Shown: positions 42,648 to 51,346 of the stretch, one piece after another
Position numbering within the stretch: position 1 is the stretch's first letter
How the letters are laid out: each line of letters starts with the position of its first letter
Made by a program: the position numbers and the translations under genes
Notes under the pieces: generated by a model
The model's database searches: none
What the model saw: the letters and a program-made list of their open reading frames with translations, nothing else
What the model was told of the DNA's origin: nothing
DNA from: Bacteroidia bacterium
GTDB taxonomy: Bacteria > Bacteroidota > Bacteroidia > CAILMK01 > JBBDIG01
DNA length: 64,000 nt
Assembly: GCA_040880525.1 (NCBI GenBank)
Contig: JBBDIG010000017.1
Span: 1 to 64,000, forward strand
Direction: 5' to 3'

Positions 42648-43330
42648 ATGGATATCAAAGAAAAATTAACCATAAAAAAGCTTATTGAAGAAGCACAAGT
42701 TTTTGTGTTGCAGAGTCCACGTACAAGCATGCAGAACTTTATGGCGTCACTGATGGCAAAGCTGTAGGGACTCTGATTGAGCAAAAATTTCAAAAACACC
42801 TAAATAACAAATATGAAGTTACTGTAGGTTCATCAGCAAGAGGTATTGACCTTCCTTCAGCCGATATTCAAACTGATATAAAAGTTACTTCGATTAATCA
42901 ACCACAATCATCTTGTCCGTTTAAGGATGCCAAACAAAAAATATTTGGACTTGGATATAATCTTCTTGTATTCGTATACGATAAAACTGATGACGCTGCT
43001 ACCCAAACCGCTATTTTAAATTTTGTAAGCTGTTCCTTTGTTCATAAAGAACGAACAGCAGATTATACAACTACATTTCGATTAATAGAAATGGTAAAGG
43101 ATGGGGCAAATGAGGCTGATATCCTGGCATATTTACAAGACAAAAATATTCCTGCTGACGAAATAACTCTGTCGAAAATAGCAGCACAGATATTAGACAC
43201 ACCACCTGCACAAGGATACCTGACCATTTCAAATGCGTTACAATGGCGACTGCAATATCAAAGAATTGTTGCACTGCACGATGACATTCCAGGAATTGAT
43301 AAAATTATTAGCTATAACAAACCCAAATAA
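42648..43330 (+). pseudogene. Type II restriction endonuclease, frameshifted in a T-run
   Basis: From ATG 42648 the frame reads MDIKEKLTIKKLIEEAQVFV and then goes out of frame to a stop at 42765. One extra T in the T5 run at 42700-42704 restores ...EEAQVFCVAESTYKHAELYG, continuing to GSSARGIDLPSADIQTDIKV and ...KPK, stop 43328. The repaired protein is about 227 residues, with a PD-(D/E)xK-like D-I-Q-T-D-I-K-V segment. Its stop overlaps the ATG of the methyltransferase (TAATG), so the pair is a restriction-modification operon. As written the nuclease cannot be made in full. Homopolymer slip, phase variation or base-call error are all possible. Confidence 0.82.
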
Positions 43331-45096
43331 TGAAAATATTTGAAGCGAATATTACTCATCAGGTTATAGATTGGTTAAATGATCATCTGAAAAAATTTGT
43401 GTCTTTTGAAAAGGCAAATCAAAAAATGTATGATGCCTTTGGCTTTTTGCATTTTTTTGATAATAAGGAAGATTTTGATACACTTAAAGAAGTGATTGCT
43501 ATCAATCAGAGCATTGCTGAAGAAACCTGTAGAGCAGCCTATGGCGATTTTCAAACTAATTCTGATTTGGCAAATAAAGTCACATCGCATTTAGCATCAA
43601 AAGACATCTCACCTGAAATTGTAATTGAGCCAACTTGCGGAAAAGGAAATTTCATTATTGCATCATTACAAAACTTTAAGAATATAAAAAACGTATTCGG
43701 AATTGAAATTTATAAGCCTTACGTTTGGGAAACCAAGTTCAGTATTTTGGATTTTTTTCTATCAAACCCAAATACTACCAAACCGGAAATTTCAATTATT
43801 CATTGCAATATTTTTGATTTTGATTTTAAGAAAATAGCAATAAAACACTCAACAAAGGAAGTTTTAGTTATTGGGAATCCACCGTGGGTGACTAACTCAA
43901 CATTGGGCAGTCTTAATTCAAAAAACCTTCCTAAAAAAACAAATTTCAAAAAGCATAGTGGCCTGGATGCAATGACAGGCAAAGGAAATTTCGACATTGC
44001 TGAATTTATCACCCTAACTGTGATCAACGCCTTTCAAAGTATGAAAGGCAATTTATTGCTATTGGTTAAAAACTCAGTTATCAAAAATATTCTGTTTGAC
44101 CAAAATAAAAATCACTATAAAATTTCATCTATCGAGAAGCATAGTATTGACAGTAAAAAAGAATTTAATGTGTCGGTAGAGGCATCTCTGTTTTATTGTC
44201 AACTAAACTCTCTACCATCTTATGATTGCAAAGAATATAATTTTTACAAACAGACTTCTAAAGGCAATTTTGGTTGGTTAAATGATAAATTCGTTTCCAA
44301 CATTGATGCGTACATGCACACGAAAGAGTTTGACGGTGAATGTCCTTTCGTTTGGCGACAAGGTTTAAAACATGACTGTTCATCGGTAATGGAATTAGAC
44401 AAAGTCGATAGACATTATGTAAATCGGTTGAATGAGGAAGTTATATTGGAAAATGGATTAGTTTTCGGTCTACTCAAAAGTTCTGATCTTAAAAACACGG
44501 TAATTAATCAGACAAGAAAGTTTACGATCGTTACCCAAACAAAAGTAGGTCAGGAAACCAAATACATCAAAACTAAATATCCTAAAACCTATCAATACTT
44601 GTCGCAGCATCAAGCAAATTTTGAAGCAAGAAAATCAAGTATCTATAACAACAAACCTTTATTTTCAATATTCGGGGTTGGAGATTATTCGTTTAAGCGC
44701 TTTAAAGTAGCCATTTCAGGACTTTACAAAACATTTCATTTTACACTGATCCTACCACAGGACAACAAACCCGTAATGCTTGACGACACCTGTTATTTAA
44801 TAGGTTTTGACGAAATAGAATTTGCTGTTTACTCTTTGATTCTTTTGAACTCTGATACCACAGCTCAGTTTCTGCATTCAGTAACTTTTCCTGACGCTAA
44901 AAGGACTTTTACAAAAGATATATTAATGAGAATTGACCTTTTTAAATTAGCAAAACAGATTGACAAGCATTACATGCAAACAGAACTCGAAACGCTAAAT
45001 AAAAAATATAAACTCAATTTGACATTAAATTTATGGGACAGTTTTATTAAAAAAATGGCACCCGCTAACAATGGACAGATGGTTTTATTTGAATAG
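43330..45096 (+). CDS. N6-adenine DNA methyltransferase (restriction-modification)
   Basis: 588 aa. SAM motif I is EPTCGKGNF (residues 100-108); catalytic motif IV is NPPW (183-186) in LVIGNPPWVTNS, which marks an N6-adenine enzyme. The region FDIAEFITLTVINAF and a later ~350-residue part (target recognition) follow. Overlaps the nuclease stop by one base. With the nuclease broken, the methylase acts alone in this sequence. Recognition site cannot be read from the protein. Confidence 0.88.
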   Translation: MKIFEANITHQVIDWLNDHLKKFVSFEKANQKMYDAFGFLHFFDNKEDFDTLKEVIAINQSIAEETCRAAYGDFQTNSDLANKVTSHLASKDISPEIVIEPTCGKGNFIIASLQNFKNIKNVFGIEIYKPYVWETKFSILDFFLSNPNTTKPEISIIHCNIFDFDFKKIAIKHSTKEVLVIGNPPWVTNSTLGSLNSKNLPKKTNFKKHSGLDAMTGKGNFDIAEFITLTVINAFQSMKGNLLLLVKNSVIKNILFDQNKNHYKISSIEKHSIDSKKEFNVSVEASLFYCQLNSLPSYDCKEYNFYKQTSKGNFGWLNDKFVSNIDAYMHTKEFDGECPFVWRQGLKHDCSSVMELDKVDRHYVNRLNEEVILENGLVFGLLKSSDLKNTVINQTRKFTIVTQTKVGQETKYIKTKYPKTYQYLSQHQANFEARKSSIYNNKPLFSIFGVGDYSFKRFKVAISGLYKTFHFTLILPQDNKPVMLDDTCYLIGFDEIEFAVYSLILLNSDTTAQFLHSVTFPDAKRTFTKDILMRIDLFKLAKQIDKHYMQTELETLNKKYKLNLTLNLWDSFIKKMAPANNGQMVLFE

Positions 45097-45405
45097 AAAG
45101 AAAGTACATGGCTGTAACTTGAAGGTCATGAACCTTTCGAAATTGAGAAATTTTAATAGCGTTTTACCAGGAGCCATAAATTAAAAAAATCCCGGGTCCA
45201 GTATTCCCCAGGCCAGGCGAACTCGCGATAACACGCACATCACCAGAATGGGCATGTACCAGCAAAATACCCAGAGGATCGGTTGGACCTTTAAAAGGAC
45301 TAATACCTACACTCGTAAACGTCATTGCCAAAAAGATACGGTACACAGTTTACTCCACAATATTTATCAGACAAGTGCAGTTGGACATTTTATAAAACTC
45401 AAAAA
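45097..45405. other. Intergenic, no supported gene
   Basis: 309 bases. A minus-strand frame of 60 codons (45164-45346) is more GC-rich than its surroundings but has no recognisable family, and the plus strand is equally open there. No terminator or repeat seen. Confidence 0.45.
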
Positions 45406-46311
45406 ATGAAAAGAATCAAAATTTTGGCAGTCGTTATATCGCTGACGGTTTCCTTCTCAGTTTTCGGACAGGAACAACAACCAACGACCGTTAAGAAAAT
45501 CAGCATCCATGACGTATACATTCAAACTGGATTTTTTACAGAGGATAACACTAACGGAATCCTTTCTGACTTCAGAACGCTTGTTCCTCAATCTGAAATA
45601 TTGAACAACAATATGACGGATTTTTCTCAACTTGGTAGCTCTACCTTGATAAGTAATAACACGTTTTCAGTAATGTTAGGAATTCAATTCAGCGACAAGA
45701 AAAAAACCATTTACAAATCAAATCCACTATTGCGACTTGGCATCAGTTATTTTTCCGGAACAACTTTGACAGGCGGATCATTCGAGGAGGACCGCAAACC
45801 TTATGATACATTGACATCTGCTCAAACGGGTGAAACAGTTTATATTGACTCTGTAACTACGCAGTATTACGGAATGAATTATTCATCCGAACAACTTCGG
45901 TTTGATGGCTCGCTGATTTTCAGGACCAATCCCGGGGCACGCTGGTCTATATATACTGGCATAGGCATTACAGCCGGGCTTTCTATCAATGCCAGCACAG
46001 ACATTTCTTATAGTAAATCCGGCAGGACAGAAACTCGCTACCCAAATGGCAATACCTTTACATCACACGGTTACTCAGGTTCAGGCAGCAGCAAAACAGA
46101 AAAGTTCAGAAACGAAACTAATTTTGGTGCATCAACCTATGTCCCGATGGGAATTGACTTTAGAATAGGAAATAAAAGAGAATTCTGGAAACGGATGCAT
46201 GTGTTTTATGAGCTAAGACCAGGCATAAACATTACATCCATTCCAGAACTTCGGACGATTACCAATGCAAGTATTCAACAAGGCCTTGGCCTACGAGTTT
46301 CGTGGAACTGA
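45406..46311 (+). CDS. Outer-membrane beta-barrel-like secreted protein
   Basis: 301 aa from ATG 45406, giving signal peptide MKRIKILAVVISLTVSFSVF. Alternating strands with Gly/Ser/Asn turns (SVMLGIQFSDKKKTIY; LRLGISYFSGTTLTGG; WSIYTGIGITAGLSIN; YVPMGIDFRIGN) and an amphipathic end GLGLRVSWN fit a barrel. Gly/Ser-rich loop YSGSGSSKTEK near the middle. Role unknown. Codon use is intermediate between the island and the core chromosome. Confidence 0.65.
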   Translation: MKRIKILAVVISLTVSFSVFGQEQQPTTVKKISIHDVYIQTGFFTEDNTNGILSDFRTLVPQSEILNNNMTDFSQLGSSTLISNNTFSVMLGIQFSDKKKTIYKSNPLLRLGISYFSGTTLTGGSFEEDRKPYDTLTSAQTGETVYIDSVTTQYYGMNYSSEQLRFDGSLIFRTNPGARWSIYTGIGITAGLSINASTDISYSKSGRTETRYPNGNTFTSHGYSGSGSSKTEKFRNETNFGASTYVPMGIDFRIGNKREFWKRMHVFYELRPGINITSIPELRTITNASIQQGLGLRVSWN

Positions 46312-46373
46312 ACAATTATTTGCCGGACCAGCCTCAAGTAATATAATGATAGCACATTATAAAAAAACCAAAT

Positions 46374-46938
46374 ATGAGAAAGCTAATTGCAGGAATCAAC
46401 ATGACCCTTGACGGGTTTTGCGACCATACGGCAATAATACCCGATGATGAAATACATCAACATTACGCTGACCTGTTAAGTAGCGCTGGCACCGCTTTAT
46501 ATGGGCGGATAACATTTCAACTTATGAAATATTGGCAAACTGTGGTGGAAAATCCTACGGGCAACAAAGCAACGGATGAATTTGCCATAAAAATGGATAC
46601 CATTCCAAAAATTGTTTTTTCCCGAACATTAAAATGTAGAATGGGAAACTGCAAAGTTGGCTGACCGGGCCATTGAAGAAGAAGTTCAGGCACTCCAACA
46701 GCAATCCGGCAAAGACATTTTGGTGGGCAGCCGGACTTTAATCATACAGTTAATGAAACTTAATTTGATTGATGAATACCAAATTTGTGTTCACCCTGTT
46801 GTTGCCGGAAGCGGCTTGCCGTTATTCGAAAACATGCACGACAGGACTATTCTTAAACTCATTAAGACGAAAACCTTTAGTGGTGGTGCAGTTGCGCTTT
46901 ATTATGAACCAACAAACGAAAGAACAACGAACCACTGA
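46374..46938 (+). pseudogene. RibD C-terminal / dihydrofolate reductase-like protein, frameshifted
   Basis: The first frame (MRKLIAGINMTLDGFCDHTA ... PKIVFSRTLK) stops early at 46664; the second continues from about 46635 (NVEWETAKLADRAIEEEVQA, then KDILVGSRTLIIQLMKLNLI). The junction is an A4 run (46629-46632), where family members normally read SRTLKNVEW; two missing As, or one extra, explain the shift. The repaired protein would be ~187 aa, standard length. The family is annotated as DHFR-like, physiological role unclear. Confidence 0.85.
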
Positions 46939-46962
46939 CATTGAATAAGGAGAAATAGAACC

Positions 46963-47415
46963 ATGGCAAAAAACAAATTATTAAGAATGGACAATGTGGG
47001 CATCGTAGTAGAATCCCTTGAGGACGCCATCTCTTTTTTCACGGAGATAGGCATGAAGCTCGAAGGACGGGCCACAATCGAAGGAGAATGGGCCGGGCGC
47101 GTTACAGGACTGGGTTCTCAGCGCGTAGAAATTGCCATGATGGTTACCCCCGATGGCCATAGCCGGCTCGAGATTTCACGATTTCTCAGTCCATCTGTTA
47201 TTTCAGATCATCGTACTGCCCCCGTAAACGCGCTCGGCTACCTGCGCATCATGTTCACCGTTGAAGACATTGACGAGATGGTACATAGACTCAGCAAGCA
47301 TGGCGCACAGCTCGTTGGTGAAGTGGTTCAGTACGAGGACTCGTACCGGCTCTGCTACATTCGTGGAACCGAAGGGCTTCTCATCGGACTGGCAGAACAA
47401 CTTGATAATAAATAA
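46963..47415 (+). CDS. VOC (glyoxalase/bleomycin-resistance) superfamily protein
   Basis: 150 aa. Two beta-alpha-beta-beta-beta modules: RMDNVGIVVESLEDAISFFT...RVEIAMM and ALGYLRIMFTVEDIDEMVHR...RLCYIRGTEGLLIGLAEQL. The terminal E-G-L-L-I-G-L-A-E-Q is typical of lyase-type members with a metal-binding Glu. Substrate unknown. GC content is again like the core chromosome, so the island probably ends before it. Confidence 0.88.
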   Translation: MAKNKLLRMDNVGIVVESLEDAISFFTEIGMKLEGRATIEGEWAGRVTGLGSQRVEIAMMVTPDGHSRLEISRFLSPSVISDHRTAPVNALGYLRIMFTVEDIDEMVHRLSKHGAQLVGEVVQYEDSYRLCYIRGTEGLLIGLAEQLDNK

Positions 47416-47561
47416 GTGGTGGGTGTTTTATAAAAACATTGACTGTAGAATTTTCAGCCCAACGCCAATGCTTCCCGAAAAAATTCGGGAAGCCGCTAAC
47501 AACCATTTGCATAGGCAGGGTTTCGCGCTCCACAGATGAAACATCAGGATACCAAATAAAC

Positions 47562-47609
47562 AGTCGTCCCCCTGTCTGATATTATAATTTATCTGACAGG
47601 GGGACGACT
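47562..47609 (-). terminator. 20-bp-arm hairpin, probable terminator in a convergent gap
   Basis: AGTCGTCCCCCTGTCTGATA (47562-47581) pairs with 47590-47609 with one T-T mismatch and an 8-base loop. On the minus strand it is followed by TGTTTATTT, which fits termination of the ice-binding-like gene; on the plus strand it may also stop the VOC transcript. Confidence 0.7.
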
Positions 47610-47698
47610 CTAAATCAAATACACCAACCCGGAACTTAAGACCTGTTAATTCAAATTACGCAGCAGTGCAGCTATTGAAATTTACAGGCTCGTGATGA

Positions 47699-48778
47699 TT
47701 ATGGTTGAGTGATCGTATTAGCATCAAGGATAACGGCCGTTTGTGCCAGGGCGCGACCTTTAAGAACGGCTCCGGTATCAAGGGTAATGCCTGTCATGGA
47801 TAGTATAATTCCCTTAAAATCTACGGTCGTGCCGAGGTTTACTTCGCCAGCCACCTGCCAGAAAATGTTCTCAGGTCTGGCACCACCGCCAAGCGTTACT
47901 TTCACTCCTGAACTCACGCTGAGGTTTCCGTCAATCTGGAATATCCATACATCAGAGGCACTACCTGATATGACCAGGTTCGTAGGCACTGTAACCGTGC
48001 TGCTCCATTTATAAAGACCGGGTACGAGCGTTTTGCCGCCAATATTTCCCGACCCCAACTCAATGAAATCCGGGGCTTTACGCCCTGCCGCCTCATTGTA
48101 AGCCGTAATCATATCACTTACTGCCGTAGTAAGGTTGTCAGACGTGGGAGATGCCATGTCGGCCGCATATACCCTTCCGGTGATTTGAGCTGAGGTTGCA
48201 TACCCGGTGGCATCGGTAAGGGAAAACCCGGTGATGTACGAGGCCGCAGCGGGGCTTATGGCTATGTCGCCCGTGATGGCGGAAGTGGGTATGTTATTGA
48301 TGGCCGTTTTGGCAAGTATAACATAGTTTTCGGATGACTTCAGGTTTATCCTGGCCAGGCCCTTGGCATTGGCACCTGTGGTAAAACTCCATGTTACATC
48401 TTTAGCCATGACCTGACCGGTAATGTCTTTTACATCCGCTGTGATGGTGGCCGTGTATTCCTCATTTTCTTCCAATGAAACTGAGGGCTCAAACATTGCC
48501 GTTTTGCCGGAGTAGGACACGCTTCCGGCAATCGGTGTGCTGCCCTTTTTTACGGAGAAGCTGCTGTTGTTAATGCTCGAAGCATCCATGGCATCACTAA
48601 AATTTGCGGTAATTACTTTATTGCGGGCAACATCGGTGGCGTCACCATCAGGGCTTGTTGATTCTACTTTTGGATATACGGTCGGATCCGGTTTGGGATC
48701 GTCATTTTTTTTACATCCTGTTACAAAAACTACAGCCCCAAGGACAAAAGCGGTAATAATATTTCTTAATTGCATCAT
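47699..48778 (-). CDS. DUF3494 ice-binding-like lipoprotein with Ig-like domain
   Basis: 359 aa. Lipoprotein signal with lipobox FVTGC (Cys 22), so it is membrane anchored. Residues about 38-135 form a SbsA-type Ig domain (STSPDGDATDVARNKVITAN; EYTATITADVKDITGQVMAK). Residues about 145-359 match the DUF3494 beta-solenoid: ENYVILAKTAINNIPTSAIT, then GDIAISP, TLVPGLYKWSSTVTVPTNLV, and VWIFQIDGNLSVSSG, ending TAVILDANTIT. Many members bind ice; others are adhesion proteins in warm-growing species. A cold or saline habitat is suggested but not proved. Confidence 0.92.
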   Translation of the reverse strand: MMQLRNIITAFVLGAVVFVTGCKKNDDPKPDPTVYPKVESTSPDGDATDVARNKVITANFSDAMDASSINNSSFSVKKGSTPIAGSVSYSGKTAMFEPSVSLEENEEYTATITADVKDITGQVMAKDVTWSFTTGANAKGLARINLKSSENYVILAKTAINNIPTSAITGDIAISPAAASYITGFSLTDATGYATSAQITGRVYAADMASPTSDNLTTAVSDMITAYNEAAGRKAPDFIELGSGNIGGKTLVPGLYKWSSTVTVPTNLVISGSASDVWIFQIDGNLSVSSGVKVTLGGGARPENIFWQVAGEVNLGTTVDFKGIILSMTGITLDTGAVLKGRALAQTAVILDANTITQP

Positions 48779-48941
48779 TTAATTAATTGTATAAATGCTG
48801 AATTTATTTCCAGCATGCAAAGGTGCAACAAGAGGAAAGCTATTCTTTTACTCAATTAAAGGCTATACTTACATTTGTAAGCACATGGCAGAATAACCTG
48901 CTATAGGCTTTACAATCCGCAAACATGCGGAGCGGGAATTT

Positions 48942-49172
48942 TTAGTGGAAAGTGGAATTGATGTAGGTTGAAGTATTCGACTGGAACTTCCAAATGACGG
49001 CTGCAATATGCAGGTTATCCTTATGCCAGGTGGAGGGCAATTCCATGCTCGCATCCGAAACGAATGTTGCTCCTGCAACCGGATCCTCCACAATGATATC
49101 ACCTGAATGATGCCCTGAAGCTGTGCCCCTTAGCACGAAACGATGTTCAAGATCAGCCTTCGTTAGCTGCGT
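48942..49172 (-). pseudogene. C-terminal remnant of an Omp28-family outer-membrane lipoprotein
   Basis: The frame ADLEHRFVLRGTASG, then GDIIVEDPVAGATFVSDASM and LPSTWHKDNLHIAAVIWKF has the Omp28-like end pattern (V-L-R, W-x-x-D-N-L-x-I-A-A). It has no start; an in-frame TAA and REP-like copy D (49162-49196) cut it on the 5' side. The rest of the protein is absent from the window, so this is a truncated piece. Confidence 0.55.
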
Positions 49173-49196
49173 TTATTGACAGCGTAACGCGTGCGG
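49162..49196. repeat. REP-like element, copy D
   Basis: GTTAGCTGCGTTTATTGACAG followed by CGTAACGCGTGCGG: the fourth copy of the element found at 39962, 40054 and 41164, well outside the toxin-antitoxin region. Confidence 0.7.
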
Positions 49197-49634
49197 ATAA
49201 AAGCATAATCTTGCTGAAATTCCTTGTCGAATGTCTGGCTCTCACTACAACGTCCATCCTCCACTCCTGGTCATTTCGACTACCGCCAGAATTTCTGCTC
49301 CACTGTAAGAGTATTTCAGCGATATGCCAGCCTATCCTGGTATTCTCGTTACCGCTCAAAATGGCTGACAAAAGCTGAATTCTCATTTGGAAAGCAGTGT
49401 GACTAAACAATGGAGATTAGTACTGGTTATAGGGACATGAAAACCACGAATAACGATACTTTAATATTTGCAAGAAATAAAATCCAACGCTAAAATAACC
49501 ATGTTCAAATAAGAGGGTTGAACACCCAATGTGACACCAATTAAATACGGTGGAGTCTGGAAACCATCTTAAAAAACGGGGCGTTACCGAAAAGCCAAAA
49601 GAGTAGGAATCAACAAAAAAATAAACTGTAAAAG
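49197..49634. other. Intergenic, no supported gene
   Basis: 438 bases between the Omp28 remnant and the lipoprotein gene. A minus frame covers much of 49197-49410 but has no family resemblance. The last ~130 bases are AT-rich and probably hold the promoter of the lipoprotein gene. Confidence 0.5.
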
Positions 49635-50093
49635 ATGAAAAAGTTAACTCTCAAATTATTCTTGTTTTCTGGTTTAGCTATGATCATGCTTTCAAGCTGT
49701 ACCAGCATTCACAAAACTATGCGTGAACCCAGTTCCCGGGTAGAATTCGAAAAAGATGATTTCGCATTATCAGGACAAGTTTCGGCTGAAGCCAAAACGG
49801 TAAAAGTCCTGAGCATAGACTGGTCAAGATTGTCTGGCAGAGAAACAGCGGCAATACAAGGTGGACCACAAGGTATGGTCGATATTGCCAATATTCCTGT
49901 TATTGGGAATTATGTTGTGGACAAAACAGCAAATTATGCTCTATATAATTTAATGGCAGCGAATCCCGGCTATGATGTGGTTTTTTACCCTCAGTATGAA
50001 ACAAGAGTGGAGAGGCCGATTATAGGGATTGGATTTCTTTATAAAACAACTACAGTAAAAACTACTGCCCGATTAGGTAAACTTACCGACTAA
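49635..50093 (+). CDS. Lipoprotein of unknown function
   Basis: 152 aa. Lipobox MIMLSSC (Cys 22). The mature domain is ~130 residues, alpha/beta, with a conserved-looking Gly-rich centre (ANIPVIGNYVVDKTANYALY) and an end GIGFLYKTTTVKTTARLGKL. No domain name recognised. Alone, followed by a strong terminator. Confidence 0.7.
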   Translation: MKKLTLKLFLFSGLAMIMLSSCTSIHKTMREPSSRVEFEKDDFALSGQVSAEAKTVKVLSIDWSRLSGRETAAIQGGPQGMVDIANIPVIGNYVVDKTANYALYNLMAANPGYDVVFYPQYETRVERPIIGIGFLYKTTTVKTTARLGKLTD

Positions 50094-50119
50094 GTCAGGC
50101 GCAAAAATAAATTCAGTTA

Positions 50120-50155
50120 AAGGCGAATGTTGTAATGCGACATCCGCCTTTTTTT
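50120..50155 (+). terminator. Rho-independent terminator
   Basis: AAGGCG-A-ATGT pairs with ACAT-C-CGCCTT (one mismatch) around a 9-base loop, followed by a run of T. It lies 27 bases after the lipoprotein gene. Confidence 0.88.
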
Positions 50156-50221
50156 ATCGCATGGTAAGTTTGAAAAGCCAGGTTTATTATTTGATGTGTC
50201 CTTTGCTTGGTCACGAAGCGT

Positions 50222-51187
50222 TCAGCCTTCCCGCTCCTTGCTTTCCGGAGGAACGGTGTTGGTTTCCTGGATGATGTAGAGCGGGCGGTTTCGCAGGTTT
50301 TCGTTCATGCGGCTGATATATTCGCCTATAATGCCGATGCTCAGCAACTGGATGCCGCCTATGAATAAAACGCTGACGATCAGCGATGCCCATCCGGGTT
50401 CGTAATCCTTGGTGACCAACCGGCCATACAAGGCATAAAGCATCAGCAAAAACGCAATGAATGAAACCACGAATCCTGCAACACTGGCAAACCTCAATGG
50501 AAAGTTGGAGAAGCCGGTTATGCCATCCAGCGCAAACCGGATCATTTTGCGATAGGTATAGCCAGTTTCGCCCGCCTGCCGTGGAGCCCGTTCAAATTCG
50601 ATAGACGTTTGCCGGAATCCCACCCACGAAATCTGGCCTCTCAAAAATTTATGATGCTCCGGCATCCTGCGAAGGATCTCCACCACTTTTCTGTGAATAA
50701 TCCGGAAATCTCCTGTATCCACCGGTATTTCAATGGAGGTGATCCTGGCCAGGATCCGGTAAAATAACTTAGCCGTGAGCAACTTCAGCATGTTTTCTTT
50801 TTCCCGTTTTTTTCTCCTGGCATATACCACTTCAAATCCTTCCTGCATTTTTTTGTACATATCAATGATCAGTTCAGGCGGATCCTGCAGGTCAGCATCA
50901 ATGATCGCTACAGCTTCTCCGCGTGCTCTGTCCAGCCCTGCGGTTACCGCTATCTGATGCCCAAAATTGCGGCTGAAGTGGATATACTTCACATTCTTAT
51001 CGCTGGCGGCAAGCTCCAGGATAAGGGCCAGGGAATTGTCCCTGCTGCCATCGTTGACAAAGATCAGCTCATGCTTCACCTTTAAAGCATCCGTTACGCT
51101 ACGCAATCTTTTGTACAACTCCGGGATGTTTCCTTCTTCATTAAATACAGGAATAATCAGCGAGAGATCAATATCAGGCATTTCCAA
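50222..51187 (-). CDS. Family 2 glycosyltransferase, polyprenyl-phosphate sugar synthase (DPM1/GtrB-like)
   Basis: 321 aa. GT-A fold start DLSLIIPVFNEEGNIPELYK, donor-binding D-x-D region VAIIDADLQDPPELI, acceptor loop RRKKREKEN, and two C-terminal membrane helices (FASVAGFVVSFIAFLLMLYA; ASLIVSVLFIGGIQLLSIGI) place it with the GtrB/ArnC group. These move a sugar from a nucleotide donor to undecaprenyl phosphate on the cytoplasmic face. The divergent GT-C gene at 51347 could use the product. An ATG two codons in (51181) is an alternative start. Confidence 0.92.
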   Translation of the reverse strand: MEMPDIDLSLIIPVFNEEGNIPELYKRLRSVTDALKVKHELIFVNDGSRDNSLALILELAASDKNVKYIHFSRNFGHQIAVTAGLDRARGEAVAIIDADLQDPPELIIDMYKKMQEGFEVVYARRKKREKENMLKLLTAKLFYRILARITSIEIPVDTGDFRIIHRKVVEILRRMPEHHKFLRGQISWVGFRQTSIEFERAPRQAGETGYTYRKMIRFALDGITGFSNFPLRFASVAGFVVSFIAFLLMLYALYGRLVTKDYEPGWASLIVSVLFIGGIQLLSIGIIGEYISRMNENLRNRPLYIIQETNTVPPESKEREG

Positions 51188-51247
51188 TTATCTTTTAAAT
51201 AGAGAACAAAAGTAAATGAATTCAGGGGCGAGACTGTGTTCGGTGTT

Positions 51248-51275
51248 CAGTGAGCAGTGAGCAGTGAGCAGTGAG
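51248..51275. repeat. Heptamer tandem repeat (CAGTGAG)x4
   Basis: Four exact copies of CAGTGAG in a row, preceded by GTGTTCGGTGTT, between the divergent glycosyltransferase genes. A simple repeat that could change length by slippage. Confidence 0.9.
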
Positions 51276-51346
51276 CAGGGTGGGTTTGGCTGGGTTGGGG
51301 CTGAATAAAAATAAAAGATATTTGTACCGACTCAAAAAGTTATCAA

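Noticed and set aside
45164-45346. 60-codon minus frame (GISPFKGPTDPLGILLVHAH...)
   Set aside because: More GC-rich than its surroundings and free of stops, but the plus strand is also open and I recognise no family. Kept only as a note in the gap entry.
49153-49410. 85-codon minus frame spanning REP-like copy D
   Set aside because: It runs through a repeat element, has no homology that I recognise, and overlaps the Omp28 remnant.
39927-49634. Insertion sequence or prophage
   Set aside because: No transposase, integrase or phage structural gene was found; only repeats and accessory genes.
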